A stretch of 24,911 bases of DNA from Microcystis sp. T1-4 (GTDB lineage Bacteria; Cyanobacteriota; Cyanobacteriia; Cyanobacteriales; Microcystaceae): the NCBI RefSeq assembly GCF_000297435.1, contig NZ_CAIP01000409.1, positions 1-24,911 of the forward strand, given 5' to 3'. A program made the translations under genes and the position numbers. Shown here piece after piece: positions 14,767 through 23,046 of the stretch (position 1 is the first letter of the stretch; each line of letters starts with the position of its first letter). The notes beneath the pieces were generated by a model. The model saw only the letters and a program-made list of their open reading frames with translations, had not been told where the DNA came from and did not search any database.

Positions 14767-14772
14767 TATAAT
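14767..14772 (+). promoter_or_regulatory. Possible -10 box for ndhCKJ
   Basis: A perfect TATAAT lies 63 bases upstream of the ndhC GTG. No good -35 hexamer is at 16-18 bp spacing, so this is offered as a candidate only. Confidence 0.35.
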
Positions 14773-14835
14773 AAGTAGCCATAGAGATGCCGACAACTTC
14801 CCCTGTCGATAGCGAATAAGGAGAAAAAAAACCCA

Positions 14836-15198
14836 GTGTTTGTCCTCAAAGGTTACGAGTATTTTCTAGGATTTCTGCTCGCTTGCAGTTTAGTACCAAT
14901 CCTATCCCTAACTGCCTCCAAAGTCCTGCGGCCTAGTGGTGGCGGTCCAGAAAGACGCACCACCTATGAATCGGGGATGGAACCGATCGGCGGTGCTTGG
15001 ATTCAGTTTAACATTCGTTATTATATGTTTGCCCTTGTTTTCGTGGTTTTTGACGTGGAAACCGTCTTTCTCTACCCTTGGGCGGTAGCTTTCAATCAAT
15101 TGGGCCTATTAGCTTTTGTAGAAGCACTGATCTTTATTGCTATCCTTGTGGTTGCTCTCGTCTATGCTTGGCGAAAAGGAGCCTTAGAATGGTCATAA
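14836..15198 (+). CDS. ndhC: NDH-1 subunit 3 (NdhC)
   Basis: The 120-residue thylakoid membrane protein is homologous to complex I ND3/NuoA, with three transmembrane segments (about 9-28, 62-82, 90-112) and the conserved loop YESGMEPIGGAW then FNIRYYMFALVFVVFDVE. It helps couple ferredoxin-driven electron transfer to proton pumping and is needed for respiration and cyclic electron flow. The start is GTG at 14836. It opens the ndhC-ndhK-ndhJ operon, the order conserved in cyanobacteria and plastids. Confidence 0.96.
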   Translation: MFVLKGYEYFLGFLLACSLVPILSLTASKVLRPSGGGPERRTTYESGMEPIGGAWIQFNIRYYMFALVFVVFDVETVFLYPWAVAFNQLGLLAFVEALIFIAILVVALVYAWRKGALEWS

Positions 15199-15245
15199 TG
15201 GCCATAATTTTCCTTATTTTTGACTTTTCATGAGAGGATAACCCG

Positions 15246-15989
15246 ATGAGTCCCAACCCTACCAGCGAATTTAAGCAAATTATCGCACAACAAAGCGAAA
15301 AAATCCTCAATCCCATCGAACGTACGAAAGTTACCCAGGATTTATCGGAAAATGTCATCCTGACTACCGTTGATGACCTGTATAACTGGGCGCGTTTGTC
15401 AAGTCTTTGGCCGATGCTCTACGGTACAGCTTGCTGTTTTATCGAGTTCGCGGCCTTGATTGGTTCCCGTTTTGATTTCGATCGCTTTGGTTTAGTTCCC
15501 CGTTCTAGTCCCCGGCAAGCCGATTTAATCATCACTGCCGGTACAATCACCATGAAAATGGCCCCCGCTTTGGTGCGTCTGTATGAAGAAATGCCGGAAC
15601 CTAAATACGTTATCGCCATGGGTGCCTGTACGATTACGGGGGGAATGTTCAGCAGTGACTCCACCACCGCAGTTAGAGGGGTAGATAAACTTATCCCCGT
15701 GGATGTCTATATACCCGGTTGTCCCCCCCGTCCGGAAGCGATTATCGACGCGATTATTAAACTGCGGAAAAAAGTCGCTAACGAATCTATTCAAGAACGG
15801 GGGACTGTCCTCCAGCAAACCAATCGTTATTACAGCACCACCCACAAAATGCAGCCCACGGAACCGATTCTTACGGGTAAATATCTACAATCGGCCACCC
15901 GTCAAGCACCTCCGAAAGAGTTACTAGAAGCCACCGGTATGCCTGTTCCCCCCGCTCTTTTGACCACGAAACAAAAGGAAGAAATTTAA
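15246..15989 (+). CDS. ndhK: NDH-1 subunit K (4Fe-4S, N2 cluster)
   Basis: The 247-residue peripheral-arm subunit is homologous to NuoB/PSST. Cluster N2 ligands are visible in GTACCFIEFA (two adjacent Cys), GACTITGGMF and VYIPGCPPRPEA. A cyanobacterial C-terminal extension (from about 190) follows the core. It passes electrons from ferredoxin-reduced clusters to plastoquinone. The ATG at 15246 follows a GAGAGGAT ribosome binding site; the TAA directly abuts the ATG of ndhJ. Confidence 0.96.
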   Translation: MSPNPTSEFKQIIAQQSEKILNPIERTKVTQDLSENVILTTVDDLYNWARLSSLWPMLYGTACCFIEFAALIGSRFDFDRFGLVPRSSPRQADLIITAGTITMKMAPALVRLYEEMPEPKYVIAMGACTITGGMFSSDSTTAVRGVDKLIPVDVYIPGCPPRPEAIIDAIIKLRKKVANESIQERGTVLQQTNRYYSTTHKMQPTEPILTGKYLQSATRQAPPKELLEATGMPVPPALLTTKQKEEI

Positions 15990-16493
15990 ATGACTGAAGA
16001 AACCACAGCTATTGTGCAAGCTGGCCCCACTTCGATTTGGTTAAGCGAAAATGGTTTTGATCATCAAGCTTTAGAAGCTGACCATAGTGGTGTGGAATTG
16101 ATTAAAGTAGAAGCAGACTTTTTAATTCCTCTGGCCACTGCTTTATACGCTTATGGCTTTAATTATCTCCAATGTCAGGGTGCTTACGATTTGGGACCAG
16201 GGAAAGAATTAGTTAGTTTCTATCATCTGGTCAAAGTAACCGATAATGTCGATAGTCCCGTGGAAGTGCGCTTAAAAGTCTTTCTTCCCAGAGATAATCC
16301 CCGGGTTCCCTCGGTTTACTGGATTTGGAAAGCCGCTGACTGGCAAGAACGAGAAAGTTATGATATGTTCGGCATTATTTATGAAGGACATCCCAACCTG
16401 AAACGGATTTTAATGCCGGAAGATTGGGTCGGTTGGCCCCTACGCAAAGATTACGTTTCTCCCGAATTCTACGAACTACAGGACGCTTACTAA
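15990..16493 (+). CDS. ndhJ: NDH-1 subunit J
   Basis: The 167-residue soluble subunit is homologous to complex I NuoC/30-kDa. It has the family block PSVYWIWKAADWQERESYDM then FGIIYEGHPNLKRILMPEDW and ends at RKDYVSPEFYELQDAY. It forms part of the hydrophilic arm with NdhH, NdhI and NdhK. The start ATG immediately follows the ndhK stop with no gap. A strong hairpin terminator follows. Confidence 0.96.
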   Translation: MTEETTAIVQAGPTSIWLSENGFDHQALEADHSGVELIKVEADFLIPLATALYAYGFNYLQCQGAYDLGPGKELVSFYHLVKVTDNVDSPVEVRLKVFLPRDNPRVPSVYWIWKAADWQERESYDMFGIIYEGHPNLKRILMPEDWVGWPLRKDYVSPEFYELQDAY

Positions 16494-16514
16494 GTCGAGA
16501 AACTAATCACTAAT

Positions 16515-16547
16515 ATCGGGTTAGAAGATATTTCTACCCCGATTTTT
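16515..16547. terminator. Terminator between ndhJ and the convergent ubiD gene
   Basis: ATCGGGTTAGAA (16515-16526) pairs with TTCTACCCCGAT (16532-16543) with one mismatch, followed by a run of T. It lies 21 bp after the ndhJ stop and 27 bp from the end of the opposing gene, so it can serve ndhCKJ and possibly both directions. Confidence 0.8.
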
Positions 16548-16573
16548 GCTATTGACTATTTAGTCGGTTAAAT

Positions 16574-18079
16574 CTACATTTCGTAGCCAAATTTATTGGC
16601 ATCTACTTCTTGTAAATTAATATCGATTAAACCGTATTCTGACCAGCGTTGGGAAACCTTGACCGCCATGGCCGGATCCGACTCCAAAGGTTCCCCCCAC
16701 TCGTGGTCTGTTTCAGGATACATTTTAGTGGTGGCATCAATTCCCATTCTCCCCCCCAAACCGACCTTTTCGCTGGCAAAATCGAGGCTATCAAAGGGGG
16801 TTTCCGGGAGAATAAACACATCGCGAACCGGATCCACTTTAGAACTAATTGCCCAAACCACTTGCCGGGGGTCGCGAATATTAATCTCCTTATCGACGAC
16901 GATGACAAATTTAGTATAGGTGAACTGGGGTAAGGCACTCCAAAAAGCTAAGGCCGCTCGTCGCGCTTGTCCGGGATAGGCTTTATCAATGGAGATAATC
17001 GCCGCTTTATAGCTTAAAGCTTCCATCGGCAGGAAAAAATCCCTGATTTCCGACACCTGTTGCCGTAAAATCGGCGTATAAATACGATTAAGAGCGATCG
17101 CCATCATCGCTTCTTCCTTGGGAGGACGACCGCTAAAAGTGGTTAAATAAATGGGGTCGCGACGATGGGTCATGCAGTGGAAATGAATCAGGGGTGAATC
17201 TTCCACACCGCCATAGTAACCCATGTGATCACCAAAGGGTCCATCTGGCAATACCTCTCCGGGGGTAATTGTTCCTTCGAGGACGATTTCTGAGTCGGCC
17301 GGCACTTCCAAATCAAGGGTTTTACACTTGGCTAACTGTACCCCAGAACCGCCGTACAATCCCGCAAACAGCCATTCTGAGAGATCTACGGGGATAGGAG
17401 TGGCAGCGGCCATGATAATTAGAGGATCAACCCCCAAAGCGATGGCTATTTCTAGTTTTTTGCCCATTTGTGCCGCTTTTCGCAGGTGACGCGCCCCACC
17501 GCGCACGGATAACCAGTGGACGGTCATGGTATTGTGAGACTGTAGCTGTAAGCGATAGACACCGACGTTAGGGGTTCCCGTTTCGCAATCTTTAGTAATT
17601 ACTAGCCCTAGGGTGATAATCTGGCCTGCATCCCCCCGATAGGGGCGAATCATCGGGATTTTCTTTAAATCTACTTCATCCCCTTCTAAAATCACCTGTT
17701 GACAGGCAGGAAAAAAGTTACGGTTGGGTTTGGCTTTCAGGACATCAAACAACACTTTACCAAAATCGATCGCTTGGGAGAGTTTTTTCGGCGGTTTCGG
17801 TTGCTGCAAGAGGGCGAGTTTTTTGCCTAAATCTTCCAATTCTTCGGGTTTATTCAGGTTCATCGCCCAACAGATGCGTTCTACCGTTCCCATCAGGTTA
17901 ATAGCGACGGGAAACTCAGCCCCTTGCACGTTTTCAAACAGTAGGGCCGGTCCCCCCACCTGTAGCATCCGATTAGCGATCTCGGCAATTTCTAAATCGG
18001 CAGAGACCGATGCACTAATGCGGCGTAATTGCCCACGCTCTTCTAAAAGCTTAATAAATCCTCGTAAGTCTCTAGCCAT
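16574..18079 (-). CDS. ubiD: UbiD-family prenylated-FMN decarboxylase
   Basis: The 501-residue cytosolic enzyme matches UbiD (4-hydroxy-3-polyprenylbenzoate decarboxylase), which needs prenylated FMN made by a UbiX partner. Seen: N-terminal MARDLRGFIKLLEERGQLRRI, GVYRLQL and the active-site region EGTITPGEVLPDGPFGDHMG (268-287) with the conserved Glu268, Glu275 and Asp/His pair, then TYTKFVIVVDKEINI. In cyanobacteria the homologue is thought to act in plastoquinone synthesis from 4-hydroxybenzoate; that role is inferred here. It is convergent with ndhCKJ and stands alone. The start ATG lies 180 bp from the divergent ATPase gene. Confidence 0.92.
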   Translation of the reverse strand: MARDLRGFIKLLEERGQLRRISASVSADLEIAEIANRMLQVGGPALLFENVQGAEFPVAINLMGTVERICWAMNLNKPEELEDLGKKLALLQQPKPPKKLSQAIDFGKVLFDVLKAKPNRNFFPACQQVILEGDEVDLKKIPMIRPYRGDAGQIITLGLVITKDCETGTPNVGVYRLQLQSHNTMTVHWLSVRGGARHLRKAAQMGKKLEIAIALGVDPLIIMAAATPIPVDLSEWLFAGLYGGSGVQLAKCKTLDLEVPADSEIVLEGTITPGEVLPDGPFGDHMGYYGGVEDSPLIHFHCMTHRRDPIYLTTFSGRPPKEEAMMAIALNRIYTPILRQQVSEIRDFFLPMEALSYKAAIISIDKAYPGQARRAALAFWSALPQFTYTKFVIVVDKEINIRDPRQVVWAISSKVDPVRDVFILPETPFDSLDFASEKVGLGGRMGIDATTKMYPETDHEWGEPLESDPAMAVKVSQRWSEYGLIDINLQEVDANKFGYEM

Positions 18080-18259
18080 GATGAAGAAATGTAAATAAAT
18101 CCCTGTCTCTATTATCTCTTAGGGCGGCAGTTTCCGTCGGGGATAGTCACCGTTTTGAGAGTTTGAGGCGATTCTCGTCTAGAATTAAGGAAAAAAATCC
18201 CCATCTTGCCAGGGTCATTCCTAACCCTAAATTTATGCTTATCCAGCCAGGAGGTCAAC

Positions 18260-19396
18260 ATGATTAAGGATATTGAAATTAGTAATTTTAGATGTTTTGA
18301 GCATACCAAAATTGAAGGCTTTGAGCGAGTTAATTTAATTGGTGGTAAAAACAATTCAGGGAAAACTGCCCTGTTAGAGGCTTTAATTGTTGCTGACAAG
18401 CCTGAAAATATTTTATTTTTAAGATACTTGATAAGAGAACCAATAAAAATTCATCAGGCATTACCAAAACAGACTTTTGAAAATTTATTTTTTAGGCAAA
18501 ATCAGCCGCAAGAAATGTTGATTAAAACCCAAAACGAGAATAAACAAGAAACGGAAAATAGAATTATATTCTCTGAAAACATTTCAGAAGAGTTATCAAG
18601 AAGCACCAAAATATTTGGGTTATTTGGTGGATTAGATTTGTTATGGGATTTTATAGAAGGAGAATCGTATTTTCCAAAAGGTATAATACCTACTTTGCGA
18701 TTTAATATAATCGATAAATTCTCAGAAAAGAGTGAGGAATTTATTATAATTGCCACACCCAAAAATTATTTAAATATTAGCTTGAATGGACAATACATAA
18801 AACCATTCGACTATAGCTCAGAAAGTGTCAAGAATATGCCAATAATCACAACATCAATGGGAGAAATTAATGCCGATCTAGTCGAAGATTATGAACTTAT
18901 TGTTTTTCAAGGCAAAAAAAATGAAGTGCTAAATTCTATTCGCATTCTCGATCCATGTATTGAAAATGTTGAGAGTTTTTATCTTGGTTCACCTAGTTTA
19001 TATCTGACTAGAAAAGGAGAAAATCGTTTACCAATATCACTATTTGGAGATGCTATCAATCGCTTAGTTCAGATAATAATGAAATTAAAGGAAAGTTCTA
19101 TTTTATTAATTGATGAAATTGAAAACGGTATACATTACACTAATCAAAGAGAGTTTTGGAAAACTTTATTCCGATTAGCTATCGAACTAGATAGCCAAAT
19201 TTTTGCCACAACTCATAGTTTAGAGATGATCCAAGCTTTTGCCGATGTGGGGTTAGAATATTATCCAGAAGAGGGGGCCTATTTTGAACTAGCAAGGAGT
19301 CCCAGAACTGATAAAATTATCGGTATTAAAAGTGAATTAGATATCTTAGATTACGCGCTCAAGCATAATGATCGAATCAGAGGTGAGACGGAATAG
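18260..19396 (+). CDS. OLD/RecF-like AAA ATPase (defence-type)
   Basis: The 378-residue ABC-ATPase-like protein has Walker A GGKNNSGKTALLEAL (28-42), a preceding IEISNFRCFEHTKI typical of RecF/OLD/SMC-like heads, Walker B ILLIDEIENGIH (about 280-292) and the switch histidine in FATTHSLEMI. It ends normally at LDYALKHNDRIRGETE. I chose ATG 18260 because AGGAGG at 18249-18254 is perfectly placed; an upstream ATG at 18206 gives only unrelated residues. Members are commonly followed by a TOPRIM/DUF3226-like nuclease gene and act in phage defence or DNA repair; here the partner is truncated. It is AT-rich relative to its neighbours, consistent with horizontal transfer. Confidence 0.85.
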   Translation: MIKDIEISNFRCFEHTKIEGFERVNLIGGKNNSGKTALLEALIVADKPENILFLRYLIREPIKIHQALPKQTFENLFFRQNQPQEMLIKTQNENKQETENRIIFSENISEELSRSTKIFGLFGGLDLLWDFIEGESYFPKGIIPTLRFNIIDKFSEKSEEFIIIATPKNYLNISLNGQYIKPFDYSSESVKNMPIITTSMGEINADLVEDYELIVFQGKKNEVLNSIRILDPCIENVESFYLGSPSLYLTRKGENRLPISLFGDAINRLVQIIMKLKESSILLIDEIENGIHYTNQREFWKTLFRLAIELDSQIFATTHSLEMIQAFADVGLEYYPEEGAYFELARSPRTDKIIGIKSELDILDYALKHNDRIRGETE

Positions 19397-19947
19397 AACG
19401 AGAAAATTATCGTAGCCTTGAACAACGACTGAAACGACTTAATAACACCCTGCTTAAAGATGATATTCAAAAGATAGGTATTGTTTTAGATTTAGATGAA
19501 CAAACCAGACAAGAAAGACTTGCTGTGGTTAGTCAATGTATTCAAAGAGTTTTTAGAGAAGCAGTCAGGATAGATGATACCCAAAAGCTATTTCAATTAA
19601 ATGCTTCTACGAATACTCAAATAGGTTGTCATTTTCTTCATGTTAATGAACAGGGGGAACTAGAGACAGTGTTGAGAGAAATTAAAACCCAAGATTCTCC
19701 CCATGCTGATTGTGTAGAAGCTTGGCGATCCTGTCTTGCACAAAAAAATATTGATATAAATCGTAAAAAAATTGATAAATTGTGGATTCAAAACTATATC
19801 AGGGAAGATACACCATCACAGAATGAAAAAAGAGCGGCTAAGAAATATTGTAATTTATCCCATGCTTTAACCAAAAAAGACATTTGGAACTTTGAGCATG
19901 AGGTATTAAATGAACTCAAAGAATTTTTACAACTATTTGCTATCTAA
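19387..19947 (+). pseudogene. N-terminally truncated TOPRIM/DUF3226-like nuclease partner
   Basis: An open frame with homology-like sequence runs from 19387 (GIERENYRSLEQRLKRL) through IGIVLDLDEQT, which fits the DxD block of TOPRIM/DUF3226 proteins, to a helical C-terminus ending LQLFAI. No ATG, GTG or TTG occurs in frame before GTG 19525, which is downstream of the DLD motif, and a TGA lies at 19384 inside the end of the ATPase gene. The expected N-terminal segment with the conserved EGxxD glutamate is missing. I infer a deletion of the first 40 or so codons; a frameshift is less likely because the ATPase frame ends normally. The GTG-started product (140 residues) would lack both metal-binding motifs. 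Confidence 0.6.
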
Positions 19948-20191
19948 TCAAAAATCCCCCTAGAAATCTAGAGGTATCGAGGGATATATGGAGGGCAAGT
20001 TAATCGAGAATCACGTTGGCAAGGTTTGAGCTATCACCACTACAATAAAATCACTACCTGACATTGTAACCCAACCGCCGGAATAGGGACGCTATCCTAT
20101 CGAGGCCGGTTAAACTCCTTATCGCTCTTCTGGAACTCTGGCAAAAATCTTACAGTCTCTCAACTCTGGCTCTCTTATGGGGTAAGCCTTC

Positions 20192-20258
20192 AAGCGAGTG
20201 CTAACTAACAGAAACCCGAAATTTGAGTTTTTATTAGCAAAAAAGTTAGCGTTCGCTT
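20192..20258. repeat. Imperfect inverted repeat (stem-loop)
   Basis: AAGCGAGTGCTAACT at 20192-20206 pairs with AGTTAGCGTTCGCTT at 20244-20258 (13 of 15), around a 37-base loop. It has no T tract. It may be a mobile-element internal arm or structured RNA. Confidence 0.5.
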
Positions 20259-20325
20259 GTCAAGCAAGGGTTCCAGAATCTAGATTCGGTCAGGGATTTC
20301 CGAAAGTCCCAGAAAAGCCATAGGC

Positions 20326-20364
20326 AGTCCGAGCATTTGTACTAAAATTTCCCCTACGCAGTTT
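20326..20364 (+). repeat. 39-bp dispersed repeat, copy 2
   Basis: It matches 14532-14570 in inverted orientation at 37 of 39 positions, beginning AGTCCGAGCATTTGTACTAA. Two mismatches fall in the stretch between CCCC and CAGTTT. The similarity does not extend clearly beyond the 39 bp on either side. Confidence 0.75.
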
Positions 20365-20502
20365 AAATTCAGTAGAGCTTACAACCTTCCCAACACCCAA
20401 CTAAGGGCCAACTACTCAAAATCGTTATGACTATGATATATTTGTTAAGGAATGTAAAAATAGTTGCATTTTCCCAGAAACTAGATTAAGGAGATTAAAA
20501 GT

Positions 20503-21102
20503 ATGACCGCCGAAGGTTGCTTAAGAGTCGGACAAGCGGCGCCGGATTTCACCGCGACCGCCGTTTTCGATCAAGAGTTCAAAACCATCAAATTGTCGGA
20601 TTATCGGGGTAAATACGTCGTTTTATTCTTCTATCCCCTCGATTTTACCTTTGTTTGCCCCACGGAAATTACCGCTTTCAGCGATCGAGTTAGCGAATTT
20701 AGCAGTATCAACACCGAGATTTTAGGGGTGTCCGTCGATAGCGAATTTGCTCACCTAGCATGGATTCAAACCGAGAGAAAATCCGGCGGTGTCGGTGATG
20801 TGGCCTATCCTTTGGTGTCGGATCTAAAAAAAGAAATCAGCACCGCTTACAATGTTCTTGACCCAGATGCGGGGGTATCCCTGCGCGGTCTCTTTATCAT
20901 CGATAAAGAAGGTGTTATCCAACACGCTACTATTAATAATCTTTCCTTCGGTCGCAGTGTCGATGAAACCCTCCGCACTCTGAAAGCGATTCAATACGTC
21001 CAATCCCATCCGGATGAAGTTTGTCCCGCCGGTTGGCAAGAAGGCGATGCTACCATGGTTCCCGATCCTGTGAAGTCAAAAGTTTACTTCGCGGCAGTTT
21101 AG
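20503..21102 (+). CDS. Typical 2-Cys peroxiredoxin
   Basis: The 199-residue cytosolic peroxidase has the peroxidatic site FYPLDFTFVCPTE (Cys52) and the resolving site HPDEVCPAGW (Cys174), plus a C-terminal tail that packs over the active site in the sensitive 2-Cys class. It reduces H2O2 and alkyl hydroperoxides with electrons from thioredoxin. It resembles the AhpC/2-Cys Prx of Synechocystis and chloroplasts. AAGGAG lies nine bases before ATG 20503. A terminator follows, so it is monocistronic. Confidence 0.96.
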   Translation: MTAEGCLRVGQAAPDFTATAVFDQEFKTIKLSDYRGKYVVLFFYPLDFTFVCPTEITAFSDRVSEFSSINTEILGVSVDSEFAHLAWIQTERKSGGVGDVAYPLVSDLKKEISTAYNVLDPDAGVSLRGLFIIDKEGVIQHATINNLSFGRSVDETLRTLKAIQYVQSHPDEVCPAGWQEGDATMVPDPVKSKVYFAAV

Positions 21103-21152
21103 TTAAAAGTCCTCAGCAGTCCCTCAGCTATAGATGGAAGGACACTTTTACG

Positions 21153-21180
21153 GGGGTGAATTATTTCACCCCTCATTTTA
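21153..21180 (+). terminator. Terminator of the peroxiredoxin gene
   Basis: GGGGTGAA (21153-21160), loop TTAT, TTCACCCC (21165-21172), then TCATTTTA: a perfect 8-bp stem with a T-rich tail 50 bp after the stop codon. Confidence 0.8.
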
Positions 21181-21269
21181 ATCGGAAAATTTTCTGGAAA
21201 ATTTGGCCCATTAGCCATGACCTCATCTAGAATACTGGTCAGCAAGTCTAGAAAGAGTTACGGCGATCT

Positions 21270-22529
21270 ATGACTACCAGTAATTATGATTCCGAGTTGA
21301 CAGTTTTGGGATTACCCGCAGCCAAAGGTAGATGGTTATTAATACCTCTAGGAATGGGCGTTTTACTCTGTTTAGGGACGGTGTACTCTTGGAGTATCTT
21401 TAGAAAACCCCTAGAAACAGAATTAAATCTCAGTGCCACGGAAAGCCTATTACCCTACACTGTCGCCCTAGTATTTTATGCCGCTTCTATGCCGATTGCC
21501 GGTTTTTATATCCCCCGGGTAGGTACTCGCCGGATGACCGCTATCGGCGGAATTATCGTCGGTTTGGGCTATATTCTCGCTAGTTTTGCCGCTCAGATCC
21601 AGACAATTATTCTGACCTACGGAGTCATTGCTGGCACGGGAGTCGGCATCGCTTACGGTGTTCCTATGGCAGTGGTGGCGCGCTGGTTTCCCGACAAAAA
21701 AGGTTTAGCGGTGGGTTTAACCATTATCGGATTTGGCCTTTCTCCCCTGATTACCGCACCTTTAGCCAATCGATTGATCAATGAATATAGCGTTAGACCA
21801 AGTTTAAGATTTTTGGGGATTATCTTTACAATAATTATTGTGATAATTGCGATCACAATGAAGTTACCCCCTCAAGACTGGCAACCCCCCGCAAATTTAG
21901 CTAATCGAAAATCCGACTTTCCGGCCAATTATCCAGTGAATATGCTGAAAAGTCGCTCATTTTATGGCTTATGGCTTTGCTATGCCATTGGTGCTTTAAT
22001 TGGCTTGAGTGCTATCGGTATTTCTAGTCCCGTCGCCGAGGAAATTATCCAGATTGAGCCGGGGTTAGCCGCTAGTAGTGTGGCTTTATTTGCTTTGTTT
22101 AATGGTATTAGTCGTCCTTTGTTCGGTTGGTTAAGCGATCGCTGGAAACCCCATTATCTAGCGATCGGAGCCTATACACTCATTTTGATCGGTTGCCTGT
22201 TGATGGTCAAGGCCGAAAAAGGGGCGGTTACTAGCTATCTAGTGGCTTTTTGTCTATTTTGGTTTTGTTTAGGGGGATGGTTAGCCCTAGCTCCCGCTAC
22301 CACTCTCCACTTCTTTAATCCTGACCACTACGCCCAAAATTACGGTCTTGTTTTTACTGCCTACGGTGTCGGCGCTTTGATCGGCACTTTAGTAACTGGT
22401 AGAATTCGCGATTGGTTCGGTACTTACACTTATGCTTTTTATGCTATGGCTGTATTGGCAATACTGGGCATTTTTCTGGCTAGTGCCTTACTGAAAAGAG
22501 AGCGAGCGCAGCTAATCAATCCTAGCTAG
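21270..22529 (+). CDS. MFS transporter, OFA (oxalate/formate antiporter) family
   Basis: The 419-residue inner-membrane protein has 12 predicted transmembrane segments. N-terminal GTVYSWSIFRKPLE, then PRVGTRRM in the loop 2-3 position, GTGVGIAYGVPMAVVARWFP and DKKGLAVGLTIIGFGLS are typical of OFA-type permeases; the second half repeats the pattern (FGWLSDRW, and GAYTL). The length is normal. The substrate (a monocarboxylate or dicarboxylate in known members) cannot be read from sequence. It begins 167 bp after the peroxiredoxin stop, beyond a terminator, so it probably has its own promoter. Confidence 0.88.
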   Translation: MTTSNYDSELTVLGLPAAKGRWLLIPLGMGVLLCLGTVYSWSIFRKPLETELNLSATESLLPYTVALVFYAASMPIAGFYIPRVGTRRMTAIGGIIVGLGYILASFAAQIQTIILTYGVIAGTGVGIAYGVPMAVVARWFPDKKGLAVGLTIIGFGLSPLITAPLANRLINEYSVRPSLRFLGIIFTIIIVIIAITMKLPPQDWQPPANLANRKSDFPANYPVNMLKSRSFYGLWLCYAIGALIGLSAIGISSPVAEEIIQIEPGLAASSVALFALFNGISRPLFGWLSDRWKPHYLAIGAYTLILIGCLLMVKAEKGAVTSYLVAFCLFWFCLGGWLALAPATTLHFFNPDHYAQNYGLVFTAYGVGALIGTLVTGRIRDWFGTYTYAFYAMAVLAILGIFLASALLKRERAQLINPS

Positions 22530-22644
22530 GGGAGTTTTACTCACATCCTGATTAGCCAGTTAATCTTAGCCTGGAGTAGATACTGCTACCATTTTATCTC
22601 AATTAACAGTAAAAGTTGGCTACAGATAACTAGGATTACCATGA

Positions 22645-22658
22645 TTCAGCCAACCCTA
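22645..22658. repeat. Solo terminal inverted repeat of the 216-bp MITE
   Basis: TTCAGCCAACCCTA is the exact reverse complement of the left end of the MITE at 181 (TAGGGTTGGCTGAA). No other part of the element is nearby. On the minus strand it supplies the TGA stop (22646-22648) of the PEP-CTERM remnant. Confidence 0.55.
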
Positions 22659-23046
22659 TTTAGGTAGCGATCGCCGTCATTGGAGGGCTTCAGTTTGCGT
22701 TTGAGGGTAAAAGTTGCGCCGATTGTGCCGAGGGCAAGGAGGCTGAGGATAGAGGATGGTTCGGGGACTGACATAGGTCCCTCACCCGGACCATACTGAT
22801 TCAGGCGGAAGTTATTGAGATGGGGACTGGTAGCGAGCCAGTTAGGACTTTCTTCAGTTGGTATGGTTCTGTCAGGCAGCACGTTGGTGATGTGATAGGT
22901 ATTCATGATGTTTAGGTAATCTGGCAGGGTCGTACTTGATGTCCATGACCATTCCAGAACAGTTGAAAAGTCGGCAGCACTAGCTGTTGCCATCCCTCCT
23001 AAAGTCGCTACAGTACCGCCTCCAGCAAGTGCAATATTGAATAACT
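22646..23046 (-). pseudogene. PEP-CTERM protein remnant, both ends altered
   Basis: The C-terminus is a clear PEP-CTERM sorting signal: SVPEPSSILSLLALGTIGAT followed by FTLKRKLK, the target of exosortase-type sorting. The N-terminus reads LFNIALAGGGTVATL then ATASAADF, a good signal peptide, but its codons begin at an ISL3-like end at 23047 where an in-frame TAG stands in place of a start; the only in-frame ATG is at 22993, after the hydrophobic part. The middle is just about 60 residues, short for this class, so an internal deletion is possible. As it stands a secreted product is unlikely. Confidence 0.6.

Larger units (their letters stand above)
19948..20502. other. Gene-free spacer upstream of peroxiredoxin
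   Basis: No coding sequence is supported. It contains a small CTAGA/TCTAG hairpin at 19960-19971 after the truncated nuclease frame, an ATAGG/CCTAT stem near 20084-20100, the stem-loop at 20192-20258 and the second copy of the 39-bp repeat at 20326-20364. AAGGAG at 20488-20493 is the ribosome binding site for the peroxiredoxin. TATGAT at 20432-20437 is a possible -10 without a clear -35. Confidence 0.5.

Noticed and set aside
15419..15927. Several 70-110 codon frames inside ndhK
   Set aside because: Shadows in other frames of ndhK; the ndhK frame has all the iron-sulphur cysteines.
16596..16938. Frames of about 100 codons within the ubiD gene
   Set aside because: Overlap the conserved C-terminal part of the UbiD frame; no independent start signals.
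17724..18098. 124-codon plus-strand frame opposite ubiD
   Set aside because: Antisense to the conserved N-terminal part of the UbiD-family gene; composition looks like a shadow.
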